Part shown: positions 1 to 12,460 of the stretch, in pieces
Layout of the letters: each line of letters starts with the position of its first letter
How positions within the stretch are numbered: the first letter of the stretch is position 1
Assembly: GCA_043228905.1 (NCBI GenBank)
Contig: JBHGNT010000008.1
Location: 12,152,001-12,216,000, forward strand
Source of the DNA: Azolla caroliniana
Taxonomy: Eukaryota; Polypodiophyta
Direction: 5' to 3'
DNA length: 64,000 nucleotides
Notes under the pieces: model-generated
Told to the model about the DNA's origin: nothing
What the model saw: only the letters and a program-made list of their open reading frames with translations
Databases searched by the model: none
Translations under genes and position numbers: made by a program

Positions 1-303
1 TATCTGGTTCATTATATTGTACACAGTTTTTCTACTAACGCCAATTACCTTAGATAGCACACTAATGTTAAGATCATCAACGTCACTATTAAGTAGCGTC
101 ATTAGACTAGACCTTTTTAAGACAAGATCATCTTCTGACCTGCTCATGGATATAAAACTATTACGGAGATTATTTACTAGTACAGATGTTATGTTTGCAT
201 TAAGACCATCACAATCAACTAACTCCTTTATGGATGGATCATTTAATATTCCATAAAGTACTACCTTCTTGTCTTCATTGACTGATGTGCTTGGTCTAAA
301 CAT
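1..303 (-). CDS. Partial ORF with helix-turn-helix-like end, runs off left edge
   Basis: Reading the minus strand from an ATG at 303, the frame stays open for 101 codons to the first base of the window, so the end is unseen. An in-frame stop lies three codons before the ATG. The last visible residues, LSKVIGVSRKTVYNIM, look like a helix-turn-helix DNA-binding motif. A second short minus ORF (472-296, 58 codons) overlaps the start in another frame and has a basic KKKRKRH stretch, so the two may be one gene split by a frameshift or an intron. I do not recognise the family. A transposase or recombinase N-terminus is possible. It could also be chance. Confidence 0.3.
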   Translation of the reverse strand, partial: MFRPSTSVNEDKKVVLYGILNDPSIKELVDCDGLNANITSVLVNNLRNSFISMSRSEDDLVLKRSSLMTLLNSDVDDLNISVLSKVIGVSRKTVYNIMNQI

Positions 304-721
304 TGAAATAGTCTACAACCTTTCTCTCTATGATAGTAGTCTCATTACTTCCATTCTCAGTGGTATTCAGACCTATATCGCAACCAATGCTATCTTGACC
401 TTTAGTGAATGTGGCTTTTGTATCCTTCAACAATTGATGACGTTTCCTTTTTTTTTTGTCCAATACTTTCATATCGCTTGTTGTGTCCTGATAGCGTCAT
501 CCCTATCCTGATGATCCATGAGGGGTATTGGTAAACACCCTCCTTCCCCTTCCATTTGGCTTGACATATTCATTAGTAAATTTTCACAAAAAAAGACACG
601 TAGCTAGTTACTAAACCACATGCAAACCAATTATTCACAGGGGCGATCCCACCATTGGTAAGTTTATGTTTGTTGCAGTGGAGTGAAAACTACTCAACCA
701 CCGTCAGGAACGAGGTAAGAT

Positions 722-1430
722 GACTATGGGCAACAACAATAAACAAAATTATTATGTAATACACAAGATTATACACAACAATACACAAGTTAATCAACAG
801 GTGGAACAATCATTGCAATGGAGGAGTGAACTCTGTCGGATCAAACAATGGCGGAAATCCAAGACCGAACAGTGGTGGCAACTAAGTGTAGAATGGTGGC
901 AATGGAGGAGTGAACTCCGTCAGATCGAACAGTGGTAGATGATGCTTGGAACGCACAATGGCGGAAATTGAATGTAGAATGGCGACAGTGGAGGAGTGAA
1001 CTCCCTCGGATCGAATAGTGGCAACAATCCAGGACCGAACAGTAGCGGCAACTAAGTGTAGAATGGTGGCAATGGACTATGGGCAACAACAATACACAAA
1101 ATTATTATGTAATACACAAGATTATACACAACAATACACAAGTTAATCAACAGGTGGAACAATCATTGCAATGGAGGAGTGAACTCTGTCGGATCAAACA
1201 ATGGCGGAAATCCAAGACCGAAAAGTGGTGGCAACTAAGTGTAGAATGGTGGAAATGGAGGAGTGAACTCCGTCAGATCGAACAGTGGTAGATGATGCTT
1301 GGAACGCACAATGGCGGAAATTGAATGTAGAATGGCGACAGTGGAGGAGTGAACTCCGTCGGATCGAATAGTGGCAACAATCCAGGACCGAACAGTAGCG
1401 GCAACTAAGTGTAGAATGGTGGCAATGGAG
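722..1430. repeat. ~354-bp higher-order tandem duplication of the minisatellite
   Basis: ACTATGGGCAACAACAATA starts at 722 and again at 1076. The following ~350 bp match closely, including an AT-rich spacer containing TTATTATGTAATACACAAG and three of the 85-bp units. This is a duplicated block on top of the short repeat. Confidence 0.8.
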
Positions 1431-1665
1431 GAGTGAACTCAATAGGAGCGAACAGTGGCAGATGATGCTTGGACTGAACAATGGCGACAACTGAGTGTAG
1501 AATGGCGGCAATGGAGGAGTGAACTCCGTTGGATTGAACAATGGCAGATGATGCTTGGACCGCACAATAGCAACAATTGAGTGTAGAATGGCGGCAATGG
1601 AGGAGTGGACTCAATAGGGTTTAGGAACAATGGCAGTAATCTAAGCCTGAATAGTCACAAAGTGA
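806..1665. repeat. Minisatellite, ~85-bp period
   Basis: The core GGAGGAGTGAACTC recurs near 822, 904, 991, 1171, 1257, 1344, 1427 and 1514, with a diverged copy near 1597. Spacing is 82-87 bp, with one doubled interval. The copies also share GTGTAGAATGG and GAACAGTGG. Short ORFs on both strands through this block are by-products of the repeat. Confidence 0.85.
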
Positions 1666-1887
1666 TAGCCAGCGTAATGTGGCAATGGATCTTGCATAAT
1701 AGGCCTAAGAATTTGGTATATAATTTATGGTGCACATATCCATTTATGGTGCTCATTTATATAATTAAAACATTCTAATGTTTTCATTCATGGTGCAAAC
1801 ATGACTATTTATTACTGGTAGCTTTTTGCATAGCTAATTAGCTATGTCAAGGACATAACTAATTGTTTCCACTCGCATGCTTTCACC

Positions 1888-2118
1888 CATTATCACTTTA
1901 TGTGCGAGCTAGTTCTCCATGGTGAAGTGGAACTGCAATATGTTCCGACTGATCGACAAGTGATCAACGTCTTCACCAAACCTTTCAAACTTAACAAGTT
2001 GCAACAATTCTTAGGTATGCTTGGTCTTCAACACCTCAATTTGCCAAACTTGAGGGGGAGGGTCGAGGAGAGACTTGGAGTGTTGAGTGACAAGGTCAAG
2101 ATGGGCCGGATCAGTTGA
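1888..2118 (+). pseudogene. Ty1/copia pol 3' end (RNase H C-terminus), 5'-truncated
   Basis: The translation gives HYHF..., then YVPTDRQVINVFTKPF, then GLQHLNLPNLRGR. These are the standard last motifs of plant copia polyproteins (the tRNA-like TKHIEVHYHF, the PTD-Q-AD-FTKP block and the closing NLRGR). Nothing of integrase or reverse transcriptase lies upstream, so only the last ~65 residues remain. A polypurine tract (GAGACTTGGAG) and an LTR follow directly. The frame is open here but cannot be functional alone. Confidence 0.85.
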
Positions 2119-2595
2119 AGAAGCCGAAAGCCGGATCAAACGTAGGCATGAATAAGTTGAAGAAGCCGAAAGCCAGATCGGATGTAGGCCAATCGGTTGG
2201 GCCCGAATTAGTTGAAGAAGCCAAAAGCTGAATCAAATAGAGACTGATCGGCTAGGCCAGTTCAGCAGGGAGCCGACAAGCCATTAAGGACCTATATCCC
2301 TATTTCAATAAATAGGAATATTAAAGGTTGATAGTGTCAGTAGCTCATTCATGAGCATTAAAGTACTTGTCAGTACTTCTGTTAGTCCTTTGGGGGGGAC
2401 TTGTCTTAAAGGTGCCCAATGAGCACATCATTATGTATAGAGTATTTTGTAATAGAAGTTGTTTTGTTGTCTGCTCAACTTTGTTTTTCTCTCTCTCCCT
2501 ACATTCTCAGTGTTTACCTAACTGTCTACATGTGTTCGACTGAGCCGACGGTGTCTTGTGTACTAGCTTGACGCTTCCACATCTAACTCTTTTCA
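2081..2595 (+). repeat. 3' LTR of the truncated copia element
   Basis: It starts TGTTGAGTGACAAGG right after the polypurine tract and ends near CTCTTTTCA; the right boundary is approximate. It resembles the LTRs of C1, C2 and C3 in this window. It has three near-copies of TTGAAGAAGCC.AAAGC in its first 180 bp, a GCTCATTCATGAGC palindrome, and the GTACTT..AGTACTT and GAGCAC motifs typical of this LTR family. Confidence 0.75.
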
Positions 2596-5022
2596 ATATA
2601 TAACATTTTTTCAATTGATTATGAAAGTGTAATTATATTGTACAAGGTACATTGTACCTCGATATAAATTATTGTTCATAGACCCAAGACCTCACAATAC
2701 TCAAATTCTAATATTAACAATGCATTTAAGTTCTAATGTATAATTAACATATTGCCAATTCAAGTCTCAAGCATTAAGTTTCGTACTATGTTCATTATAA
2801 ACTATCTTGAAGCACATTATCAATTTCACCCAAAAGAATGGCACATTATGTTCTTTTATCCATTCAAATACCTTTGCGTATTTGTGTAATCGCAATTGTA
2901 TATCAATCTTTCATTGAATCATGAAACTATAAGAAAATATCTCTTATATCCTAATCTCTCAATTATTATGGACAAGCCAAGTTTTTTATTCTAAATTTTA
3001 TGCGAATATTTGTTCACTTACCAAATAATATTTGATTCTTTTATCATAATCAATTATTAAGTTTTCCAATCTCAACCAACATTGGGTATCATTTGAATAT
3101 CTATAATTATTTATATGACACTAATGTGTTCTGATCTCAAACAACATTTGGTTAGTTAACTAGTTTCCCAATCTTGATTCTTAACCAACATTAGGTATTT
3201 AACTAAAGTTTTGCAATATCAACATAACGAAATATCTTCCATCACAACCGGCATTTTAGCTAGCATTTGTGAGCACATATTTGAGGCATCGATTTGGCTA
3301 TTTTGGGAACTATTAGTGCCCTCTTTTTACCACTTGTTTCTTAAAGGAATGTACAACATGGTTTTAATGTAGTCTATGTCCAATGGAATTAAAGACTATG
3401 GATACAAGCCACTACGTTTAAGGGAGCTTTAGTGATGCCCCTACTACCCAATTTGATCATATACATAATGAATTTGCTTTTTAATAGAGAATATGAAGTG
3501 GTGCATCTATGATGTGGGGGATTGGTGTTATGGTATATTGATCATTGAAAAAGGTGGAACTTGTATGTTACAAGGTTCTTAGTACATGCCCATATTGGCC
3601 TTAAAATTGTTCTTCACAAGTATATAAGCATAGCTATTTTTGGAAGTGTAGGAATATTTATAAGATCTCAAAAATCCTACCTAAAGTTTGACATATTTCT
3701 ATATAATTTGCTAATTTCTATTGATATCTACACTCATTTTTGTTTATTGTTAGTTTAGCTTCTAACATGTCACACATGTAGGTTTTGGGACCTATGAGAG
3801 GCATTATCACAATCTCTACAAGCACAATCACAATTATCATGTACTTTACAATGACTAAGGATAGTGTCTAGATCAACAAATCTGAGAACAAAGGATGAAC
3901 AATTCCTCAATCTACACAACAACTAGTAGTTCAAAACAACTATTAATTGCTTCTCTAGTGAGGTTCACAAATGTAACAAGTCCCAATTTTGAAACTCGAA
4001 TGTATTGGGATGTTGTTGAATTCTACTTTTTTCCTCAATAGAGCATCCTTGAATTAACCCACCTCCACATTATACCATACACTAGAATACTTCGTTATAA
4101 TTTATATTCTACTTGTATACCACCATAATGATGAACATAAGATCCTTTACTACACGGCCACGTTCTCTTCCATTTCAAACGAAACATAGAAGTTAGCATT
4201 TACCTTTTTCTTAAGGTTACCCGTCGGTTTTATAGTAATCAAGAAAACAACAAATAACATACCCTTTGTAAACATGCTAACGACCTACACAAATATAAAA
4301 GGTACAAATTACAAGAAAATAATTTGAAACAGCTTGAATGCCTTAGACGATACCACACTCAAGGCGTATCAAAATAATAATGGTTAAAGGAAAACAAGAA
4401 CCTATTATTAAATTGACCTACACCAACTCACGTGAACGGTATTGCAATATTGGTTTTATAGTAATCAAGAAAACAGCAAACAACATACCCTTTATAAACA
4501 TGGTAAAGACCTACACAAATATAAAGCTACAAATTACAAGAAAATAATTCGAAGCAGCTTGAACGCCTTAGATGATACCACACTCACACAAGGCGCATTT
4601 AAATACTAATGGTCAAAGGAAAACAAGAACCTAATATTAAATTGACCTACACCAACTCACGTGAGGGGTATTGACATAACGATGATCAATGGTGAAGATG
4701 AACACAATATTAAATTGACCTAAGCAAGTTAGTGTTCTACGAAACCTTAAACTTCTTGGGACCTAAACCATATGATAGATTTCAATCTATTGATGAAATG
4801 TTAGAACAAATAATTGTGAACTTATAAACAGCCCTAAAATACCTCGTAATCTTTGTAGTAAATTTGAACCAATGTGATTTCACAGCCTAAATTTCTACCC
4901 TACGTTCCATTCAGCATTTCGATGGATCTTATTCTTTTGGCCTTTGATATACAGATGCAAGGTATGTACACTCTTGCCTAAAATGAGAGTTCATAACTAC
5001 CTTCCTAACATACACAATTGGA
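2596..5022. other. AT-rich intergenic DNA, no gene seen
   Basis: All frames are broken by frequent stops. The only ORF above 60 codons (3561-3758) has no recognisable feature. The block lies 3' of the transporter gene. The only structure I see is the tandem duplication at 4226-4672. Confidence 0.6.
4226..4672. repeat. 226-bp tandem duplication
   Basis: GGTTTTATAGTAATCAAGAA starts at 4226 and 4452. The following ~220 bp are repeated with scattered substitutions and small indels, including CCTACACAAATATAAA and the end ACACCAACTCACGTGA. Confidence 0.85.
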
Positions 5023-7793
5023 TTATTTTGTATGTTCCACATCTTCAATGTGTTGGGGTGTCGTGAATTTGCTCCAAAACCAATGAGATCTCCAAATATA
5101 GATGGTCTCCTCCAAAGGCACATCCTTGGTTTCTGGAAGGAGAAAATAGACGTAGAGAGTCATGATGAACTCCCAAAATGCAAAGAACAAAAATATGCCA
5201 TACTTCAATCCACAAAGCATTGACAAGAAGGCTTGAGCAATGGCAAATGTGAAAAGAAGATTCACTGACACCACGACACTTTGTCCAGCTGATCGAATTT
5301 CAAGAGGGAAAATCTCACTAGGTACAACCCATCCAAGGCCGCCCCATGATGTGGCAAACCCTAGGACAAACAAACAAATCAACAATGTCACGAGTGCCGA
5401 TAGCTCCTTGGAGAGAGTATTGCCTCCTTCATAGAATTTGGCTAGTATAACTGCAATAATAACCTGCAAAAGCCCTTGGAATCATCACAATCATAGTCGC
5501 TAGGGTCAAGTACTTTCTTTTATCAATCAAAACACCAAAATACCCTAGCTTGCAGGAAGTTTCTTGAATGAAGGACAAGGTTATTCCAGGAAATACCAGA
5601 CAAGTTGGGAGTGTTTTCATGGTTTTCCCTGAGGCAGATACCTCAATAAAAAATTTCAATAATATATTTTAGTCAATATAAAGTTGCAACAAAATTTTAC
5701 GACTTACCTGACAAACCACCATTATGATCCCACCAGTGATTAACAGTACTCGCCGACCAAATCGATCCACAGTGAGTATTGTGATTATCGAGCCCACAAC
5801 CATGACACCTCCAGTGAACACTGATGCATAAAGTGACGCATTGTTGCCGAACCCCAAGGCTTGAAAAATGATTGGAGCATAGAATAGAATAGAATTGATT
5901 CCGGTAAGGATTTGGAAAATGGGAAGGCAAAGGGCCATAATCAACTGTGGCCTATTTCGGATGTGTAACAAGTTTGCAAAAGGGTGTTCGACTGAGCGCG
6001 CTATTTTACTTGCTTCCATGATATCATCAAACTCGGCTTGCACATTCTCCGTACCTCGCATTTTGATCAATACCCTCTTCCCTTCATCTAAATGCCCTCT
6101 TTCTACGAGACTATTGGGTGTTTCAAGCAGGAAAAGACCCCCTACAAACATCGCTATCGCAGGAACACTCGCTAACCCAAGCGAAATGCGCCAACCCCAA
6201 CCTTGTATATGTTGAGTACCATAGTTAACCAAATTGGCACAAAAAATGCCTACCGTTGTTGCAAGTTGAAAGAGCATATTAAGCCCACCCCGCCAATGTG
6301 GAGGCGCCATTTCTGATAGAAAAAGTGGAACAGCCTGCAAACAAACCATTTGAGTAAGCCTAGGCTTTCAGCTTAGTACATGAGGATTCGCATCATTTGT
6401 CACCTAGCTTGGTTGCACTTGGAATCAGATACACAGATAAAATGGAACCTTCTTTATGAGTCTATACTAAATCCATCAATATATGGTGACTACGACCAAT
6501 GCACATGCATAAACTTTACTGGGAGTTCTTATTAGAGAGATCCACACATGGTGATTGTAATGCAGCATGCTAAAGAGCTCAATCAGGGACCATTATTAGA
6601 CCCATTCACAAACCTCAATTAGCACATTAGATAGTCATCATATTCAAAGCCCGAAGTACCTGGTTGCCAAAGCCTACACCAATGCCCAACATTATGCGAC
6701 CTATAATCAGCATCGGAAGGTTCACAGCACCCGCATTAAGGGCAGCCCCGATGAGGAAAGTTAGGCCAGCAAGGATAATTGAGGCTCTCCTCCCATACGC
6801 CCTTGTGGTGTATGAAGCACCGAACGTCGCTATCAGCCCAGCAATATAAAGAGATGAAGTAAATGCTGCAAGCTTCTGATTATCATACTTGCAATAATGC
6901 TCACTATGAGAAGACTGATAATTCTTCTTGGCATACACCGTGGGAAAGAATTTTCTCAAGAAATCGTCCATTGATGTCACACCACCTATCACATAATAGA
7001 GAAGTAAATTCACCACAATCTCTTGACATGGTATTCTTTTTAAGGGTAGTTATTACAACATTAAGATACACCCTTCCAGATTTCTCACATTTTCTATTGC
7101 TGTATACATAAGCATTCATATTCACATCAAACAATGATTTTTCTAATGCTTTCAAATACAATATAGAGGTTTTCCTGATTAGATTACTACAAAGCATATC
7201 TACTACGCGTGTGCTACTATTGCAAGTACCCTTTACAAATTTGTGCAATCCATATGGAAAAAAGGCTTAATCTATAGGTATCGTTTGATGGAATTATTTG
7301 TAATTTTGCACTTTTTCCATGTTAAAACGTCAAGCTAAGCATGAAAATTCTACCAGTCAGTATCAAGTATCCACAAATTTGAGCAACTGTTGTGGTAAAA
7401 CGTAAATCTTCTTCATGCACAGAACACTTCTATTTGTGCAAATTGAATTGCAAAAAATCATATTCTCAAAGGCTCTGATACTATAGATCCCCAAATTTGT
7501 GCAATTTCTGAATTGTAAACAAAAAATTAAAAACTTTATCCACATCCCATTTCTATGAAAGAAAAACAAAAGAGCTTAATTTAATGAATTGCAGATGGTT
7601 AAAACCTTGTTGCTTGGTCTTCTATAATCAAACAAGAGAGAGAATTGTGAGAGAAGATACCAGATATGCCAATATCGTAGCCAAAGAGAGCCCCCCCCAA
7701 AGCAGCAAGAAGGCATGTGAAAGCTACAAATATGGTTAGTTTTCCTTCATATTGTGGAGCTCTCACAGAAGGAATAATCAGAGCACCTGCCAT
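5023..7793 (-). CDS. STP: Monosaccharide/H+ symporter, STP family (4 exons)
   Basis: Plasma-membrane hexose/proton symporter of the major facilitator superfamily. Exons on the minus strand are 7793-7661, 6985-6660, 6334-5708 and 5463-5023. All three introns (675, 325 and 244 bp) are GT-AG, and the joined frame encodes 508 aa, a normal length for plant STPs. Visible landmarks are [10 protein letters not shown] in helix 1 (with the conserved Asp), [80 protein letters not shown] and [10 protein letters not shown]. The two cysteines that STPs pair to close the lid are in the expected contexts (EHYCKYDN and MLCGLKYG). Odd point: helix 7 reads FQILTGIN instead of the usual FQQLTGIN, changing one glutamine of the sugar site. 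I see no stops or frameshifts, so this is probably a working gene. The sugar preferred cannot be read. Confidence 0.93.
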
Positions 7794-8450
7794 TTATTAA
7801 TCCCTTAAAATTAAGCCTAACAAAAAACGAAAAGGGAACCCTTATAGAAACTTAATGGAGCCCAAGAAGAAAAACTCTGGAAACCCCTCAAAACCCCTAA
7901 ATTTATGAAATCTGTGTGAACAGAGAAACAGAGAAGGGAAGGGAAGGGAAGGGAAGGGAAGGGAGTTCTTCTTCTTCTCTTTGTGTGTGTCTCTGGAGAG
8001 AGAGAGAGAGAGAGAGAGAGATGGATTTGACTCTCCATCTTTCTTTCTATATGTATAATGTATGACTGACTATGACTATGTATGTATAACTCTCTCTCTC
8101 TCTCTCTCTCTGCGTTTCAACTCAAACCGAACTCTACTTTTACTTTCCGGAGTCGTCCTGAAATAAGAAGGAAACGCCCCAAAAGCTGTAACTTGTCTAT
8201 TATTAAATTACTAGTCATCCAGAAATATGTACATACAAAAAAACAAACACACACGGATGGATGGTGTCCCCACCAAACATAGATATTAGCCCAAATATGT
8301 AGCTCCTCCCTTCCATATCCACCACACACACACACACACACACTCACTCACTCACTCACTCACTCACTCATGCTTGGTTCCAACAAACTTCTGATCGCTA
8401 TTGGTTCACACACTTCTTCGTCTTCTTCTTCTTCTTCTTCTTGGTGCTGC
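7794..8450 (-). promoter_or_regulatory. Transporter 5' flank with stacked microsatellites
   Basis: Upstream of the transporter ATG lie (GGGAA)n at about 7931-7965, (GA)n at about 7998-8021, (CT)n at about 8092-8111, (CA)n at about 8325-8342, (CTCA)n at about 8342-8370 and (CTT)n at about 8417-8441. Read with the gene, the first two are TTCCC and CT runs, common in plant 5' leaders. A minus-strand TATACATATAG at about 8049-8059 could be a TATA box. Its use is not shown. Confidence 0.5.
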
Positions 8451-9840
8451 CATTCCCCGTTTCCCACTATCAATCCATCCTGTCTATTCATACTCCACTA
8501 TTCACTATGATATCCCTCATGGTCCACACCCCCCTCCTCGCAATACCGCACAATAGGGTATCTCCACCATTTTGGTGTCATTGTCCCTTGATCTTCCATC
8601 GCTCCCAATATTAATTGGAGCAACTATTTTGTTATCACAAAGTGTGGTGTTCTTTATTCTTCTTACTAATGAAATAGGTACATATTATCATCAGGCAACA
8701 TGGTGGGTAATAGGTGTGATTTGTTTCACACCATACTTACTCGAGTAAATGCTCTTTATTGCATTGTGTATTGAATATTCATCTTGAGCCTCAATCGTAA
8801 CATGCACAAGATATTGTCACAACATATTTACACTTGGACATATCATGCATGTACCAACTAATTGTGTGGATGTGTGTCATAGCTAAATTGCATTTGTGCG
8901 GAGGTTGATTGATGTTATTTGCTTCATATCCAATATATTAGACAATACCTGAACATCTACCATGTGTGACTCTGGAAAGAAATTTAGATGTCACTTAAGA
9001 TTTTAATAGGGGGAAGAAGGTTTTGTCTCTCATGTTTTGGATGAAAGTGAAGAAGAAGATTGGTAATAGACAAAAGGCCCATGGAAATCTTTGTGTATTC
9101 CCTTTAACATGTATGCTCTCTTTAGAATGTACAGTCTCTTTAAATTGTACATTATTTGGTAAAGCATTTTTTGTGTTGGGCATGTGATGGTGATGGAGTG
9201 AGAGATTGACGACATTGTACATACAACCAATCACATTGTTTGTCACAAGTGTTGATTTCTTTGTTGAATGATAAATCATATGTTTCACGAGGCCATTAGC
9301 ATCCACACACACACACACACAACATACTTTTGGTAAGTGCACTAGTTCCCTTTATACATTTGCTCATGAAACAAATGGCATTGACCATATGTTAACATAG
9401 GGAGGGCCACAACTCCTTGCACCGAATTCATCACTGGTCTTAAAAATACAAATTGAATTTGAGTGTATGGATTAGAACTTCTCCATTTGAAAGTATTAAG
9501 TTTTAGCCATTAACGAAAAGTTTACTAAATTATTTTGAAAGTTGCTTATTCTTTAGCTAACAGATATTCATTGGAAAAGTGACATATCAAGTCTAAGTAG
9601 GGATCACATAAAATGTTGATTGGCATTGACGTTGGTTTCGGAAAATAGAAATATTGACCTCTTCAGGGTTCAAAACTTCATTTTAATTTCCAAAAATATA
9701 ATCTTAGAATTCTTATTATCTTGTTTTTTCAACTATAATGAAGACGTAATTTAAATTAGTCGCATCTTTATACGATATTGCATTATGTTTTTCTTCACAA
9801 ATGTTTTGTTTTCTCAAAGACTTTAGCCGGCCGGATCAAC
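8451..9840. other. Intergenic DNA, no gene seen
   Basis: The frames are short and unrecognised. A (CA)n run sits at about 9303-9320. The 115-codon minus ORF at 8995-9342 has no family resemblance and uses the CA run as VCVCVCV. It is probably chance. Confidence 0.5.
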
Positions 9841-10371
9841 TGACTAAGCTGGCCAAAGTATGTAGGTCGACAAACTAGTAAATGATAGTTAAAATAGGAG
9901 TCGAAGTCGTAGTCGTAGCAGAACAAGTCTGAAAGTGAATAGTTGAATAATAAGTATTATTACCAAGTAGGAAAAATAGGACATTTAGTTGTAACTGTAG
10001 GTTCTTGCCAAATGACAATTGTATTATCTTGGGAAAGTTTCTCACGTCGCCCATAAAAAGGGACCGAGAGCATTGTAACATCATCGATCTGTATTGCTAT
10101 AAGTTTGATATAATTTTTTTGTTAGAGTATATTCTATATTGTGGACTACTATTTCAGATTCTCTTACTCATAATGCATATAGCTAACGGTTGATTAGAAT
10201 AGTATTTTGATAATCATAGTGATCGAGTATGGTAATTTGGGGTATATGTTTATGTTTCATTGTGTTTAAGCATTCATCGAGCAGAGTCGACCGAATCCAA
10301 TCTCCAACCACAATCTCGTTGATAGAACAACTCGATAAGTAAGTCGTTCAACCCTTTGTGTCTATCGACTA
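9841..10371 (+). repeat. 5' LTR of gypsy Y
   Basis: TGACTAAGCTGG... to ...TCTATCGACTA. It matches 24813-25342 along its length. Shared segments include TATTACCAAGTAGGAAAAAT, AATTGTATTATCTTGGGAAA, GTGGACTACTATTTCAGATT and AATCTCGTTGATAGAA. CATAAAAAGGGACCGAGAGC at about 10050 looks like its TATA region. Confidence 0.85.
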
Positions 10372-10617
10372 GGAATGGATGTCGCCTCCTCAACCTAGTA
10401 TAGAAGAGCCCGTCGGAAGCAGACAACCACGCATGAGATCGGAGAGCTGACATGGACAAGGAAATAATTCGAGTAACTTGGAGTTTGTCGACAAGAACCT
10501 ACAGGGGCCTCAAGATGAATCCTTGAGTTACTAACCAACGGTAGTAGTTTGGACGGGGAATCGTCCGACCAGCACCGACACCTACTTGATTTGGTAGAAC
10601 TTTTAGGGGAAGAGACA

Positions 10618-12460
10618 ATGTCGTACCCCTATCCTAAATACAATGGTGAAGCAGATGCAGAAGCGCACATGCATGCTTTCCTCACGACATGGCAAGCTAA
10701 CCACGTCTCATAAAGTCTGTCAGAAGCGGATGTTGATAAATCATAGCAGAATTCAGATTGTCGCTAGAAGGGGCAATCAACGAATTGGTACTCACAGCAT
10801 GAAGAAGGTGAGTTTGAGTCACTTAAGCAATTAACTAGTAAATTTATCAGATTATTTCATCGGCAAATACCAAAGAGGGAACTCATGAGCCAATTCTATG
10901 CGGCTTACCAAGAAGCTCAAGAAACAGTTCCACAATTCCTCATTCAGTTTCAAAATCTTTGGAGGTAGTTAGCACGACCCCCTCTTGAGGAAGATGTGAA
11001 GGATACTTTTTTATCAGCACTCCGAGACCCACTCTGGACCACATTAGCCATTTTTTATTTTAAGGAACAATAACTAGAATAGGTAATTGACAAAGTACTC
11101 ACAATGGATAAAACACAAACAAGTAATAGTATGTATATGATGTCACTACAAAAATCATTACCAAATCCAGAGGAAGTAAGGTTCCGACAAGCAATTCAAT
11201 GCACCACATGCTTGAATCCGGGGCATTCTACAGTAGAATGCACACTACAAACACATTGTACAATCTGCCATTCGAAGGCACACACAATCGACCAGTGTAA
11301 TAGAATCTCTTGAATAACGTCGCGCCTCCAGTAAGGCAAGTAGAACCACTTGATGATTGCACAGATGACAGAAATCGGAAAACGCATTGTTTTCGAGAAA
11401 ACGATCGACCAAGATATGAGGATCATTTTCGATGAGATCATAATCAACAAGATGATTATAGAAGAGATGAGCATCACGACAATTATCGAGGGGATAATAA
11501 TCTCCAAGAAGATTAAAGAAGGGACAGTCATCACAAATATGATCGTGATTACTCACCTCATTATTGTGCGGAATAGCGCTTGGCCATAACCGAAACTCAA
11601 ACACTTTATGAAAGAACAAAATAGAAATGGATGTTCGTACACTTACATAGAAGAGATGACACATGATGTTTACGTGGAAAACCCTAATAGGGAAAAACCA
11701 CGGGAGCCCACAGACTCCAACTATCACTATATGAGAAAGGAGGTACAATAGAAGACACAAAGGCAATGACCTCGAGCTTTGTACCTTCACCAACCGGCGA
11801 CTTCTCTTCTGTGTGTGTGTGTGTGTGTGTGTGTACAGAGGCAACTGCTACCTTCTAACTTTTCAATAATGATCACTAACACTATAAGATTTGCCCTAAT
11901 TGCTTATATACTAGTACAACTTTCGGACTATTTACAAGTATAGCCCATAGAGGCTTATTTCGACTATTTACAAATATAGTCTCCCGAGTTGGCTATCTAC
12001 ATGATTTCGGTTTCGACCTCAGCCTATCGGCCTCGGGCGATTTCCTCATCCACTTGGCTCTTCTCTCTTCCCATCCGAAGGGACCTGTTTCCCAACAACT
12101 ATGATAGAAATGATCGACGTTCATACAAAGTATTAGAACATCAAGAGGACAGACGCTATTACGATCAATGAAGGAATGATGACAATCAACAAACTAATCG
12201 TCGATTCTTAGGCAGTGATGAACGTAGCGATGAGAATAGACGACCAAAGTCATCTAGGCAGTTTCAATATAACCTTCGAGTTTGAGAGGAACTAGAGCAA
12301 CAAGATTTTTGACAATCTTATTTCAAAAAAGGGGAAGCTAGTGAACAGGCCAAACCTATCTACTATATTTGCCGAAAGGAAGGTCATTATGCAAATCAAT
12401 GTCCGACAAAGGAAAAGGGTAAAGTCTCAATAGTAAATATGGTAACTGTAGAGGTACAAC
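10618..12460 (+). pseudogene. gag of gypsy Y (degenerate)
   Basis: Capsid/nucleocapsid polyprotein of element Y. From MSYPYPKYNGEADAEAHMHA at 10618 the homology runs across several frames with many stops. Recognisable parts are FIRLFHRQIPKRELMSQFY and QEAQETVPQFLIQFQNLW. At 11197-11300 two CCHC knuckles follow each other: CTTCLNPGHSTVEC and CTICHSKAHTIDQC, both CX2CX4HX4C. A third knuckle at about 12364-12405 reads YICRKEGHYANQC in place of CxxC..., having lost its first cysteine. A ~0.5-kb insert lies between the second and third knuckles. Not functional. Confidence 0.75.
11617..12097 (-). mobile_element. Probable solo LTR or small retroelement inserted in gag of Y
   Basis: This stretch breaks the charged Arg/Asp-rich gag linker, which resumes as YDRNDRRSYK at about 12100. 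Read on the minus strand it starts TGTTGGGAAACAGGTCCC, contains a TATA-like GTATATAAGC, a (AC)n run (11811-11834) and ...CCCTATTAGGGTTTTCCACG. That is LTR-like in layout. The right edge looks firm; the left edge is uncertain and I do not find a clean target duplication. Confidence 0.45.

Noticed and set aside
5895-6215. Plus-strand ORF opposite the transporter
   Set aside because: It is the complement of transporter exon 3, with no family resemblance.
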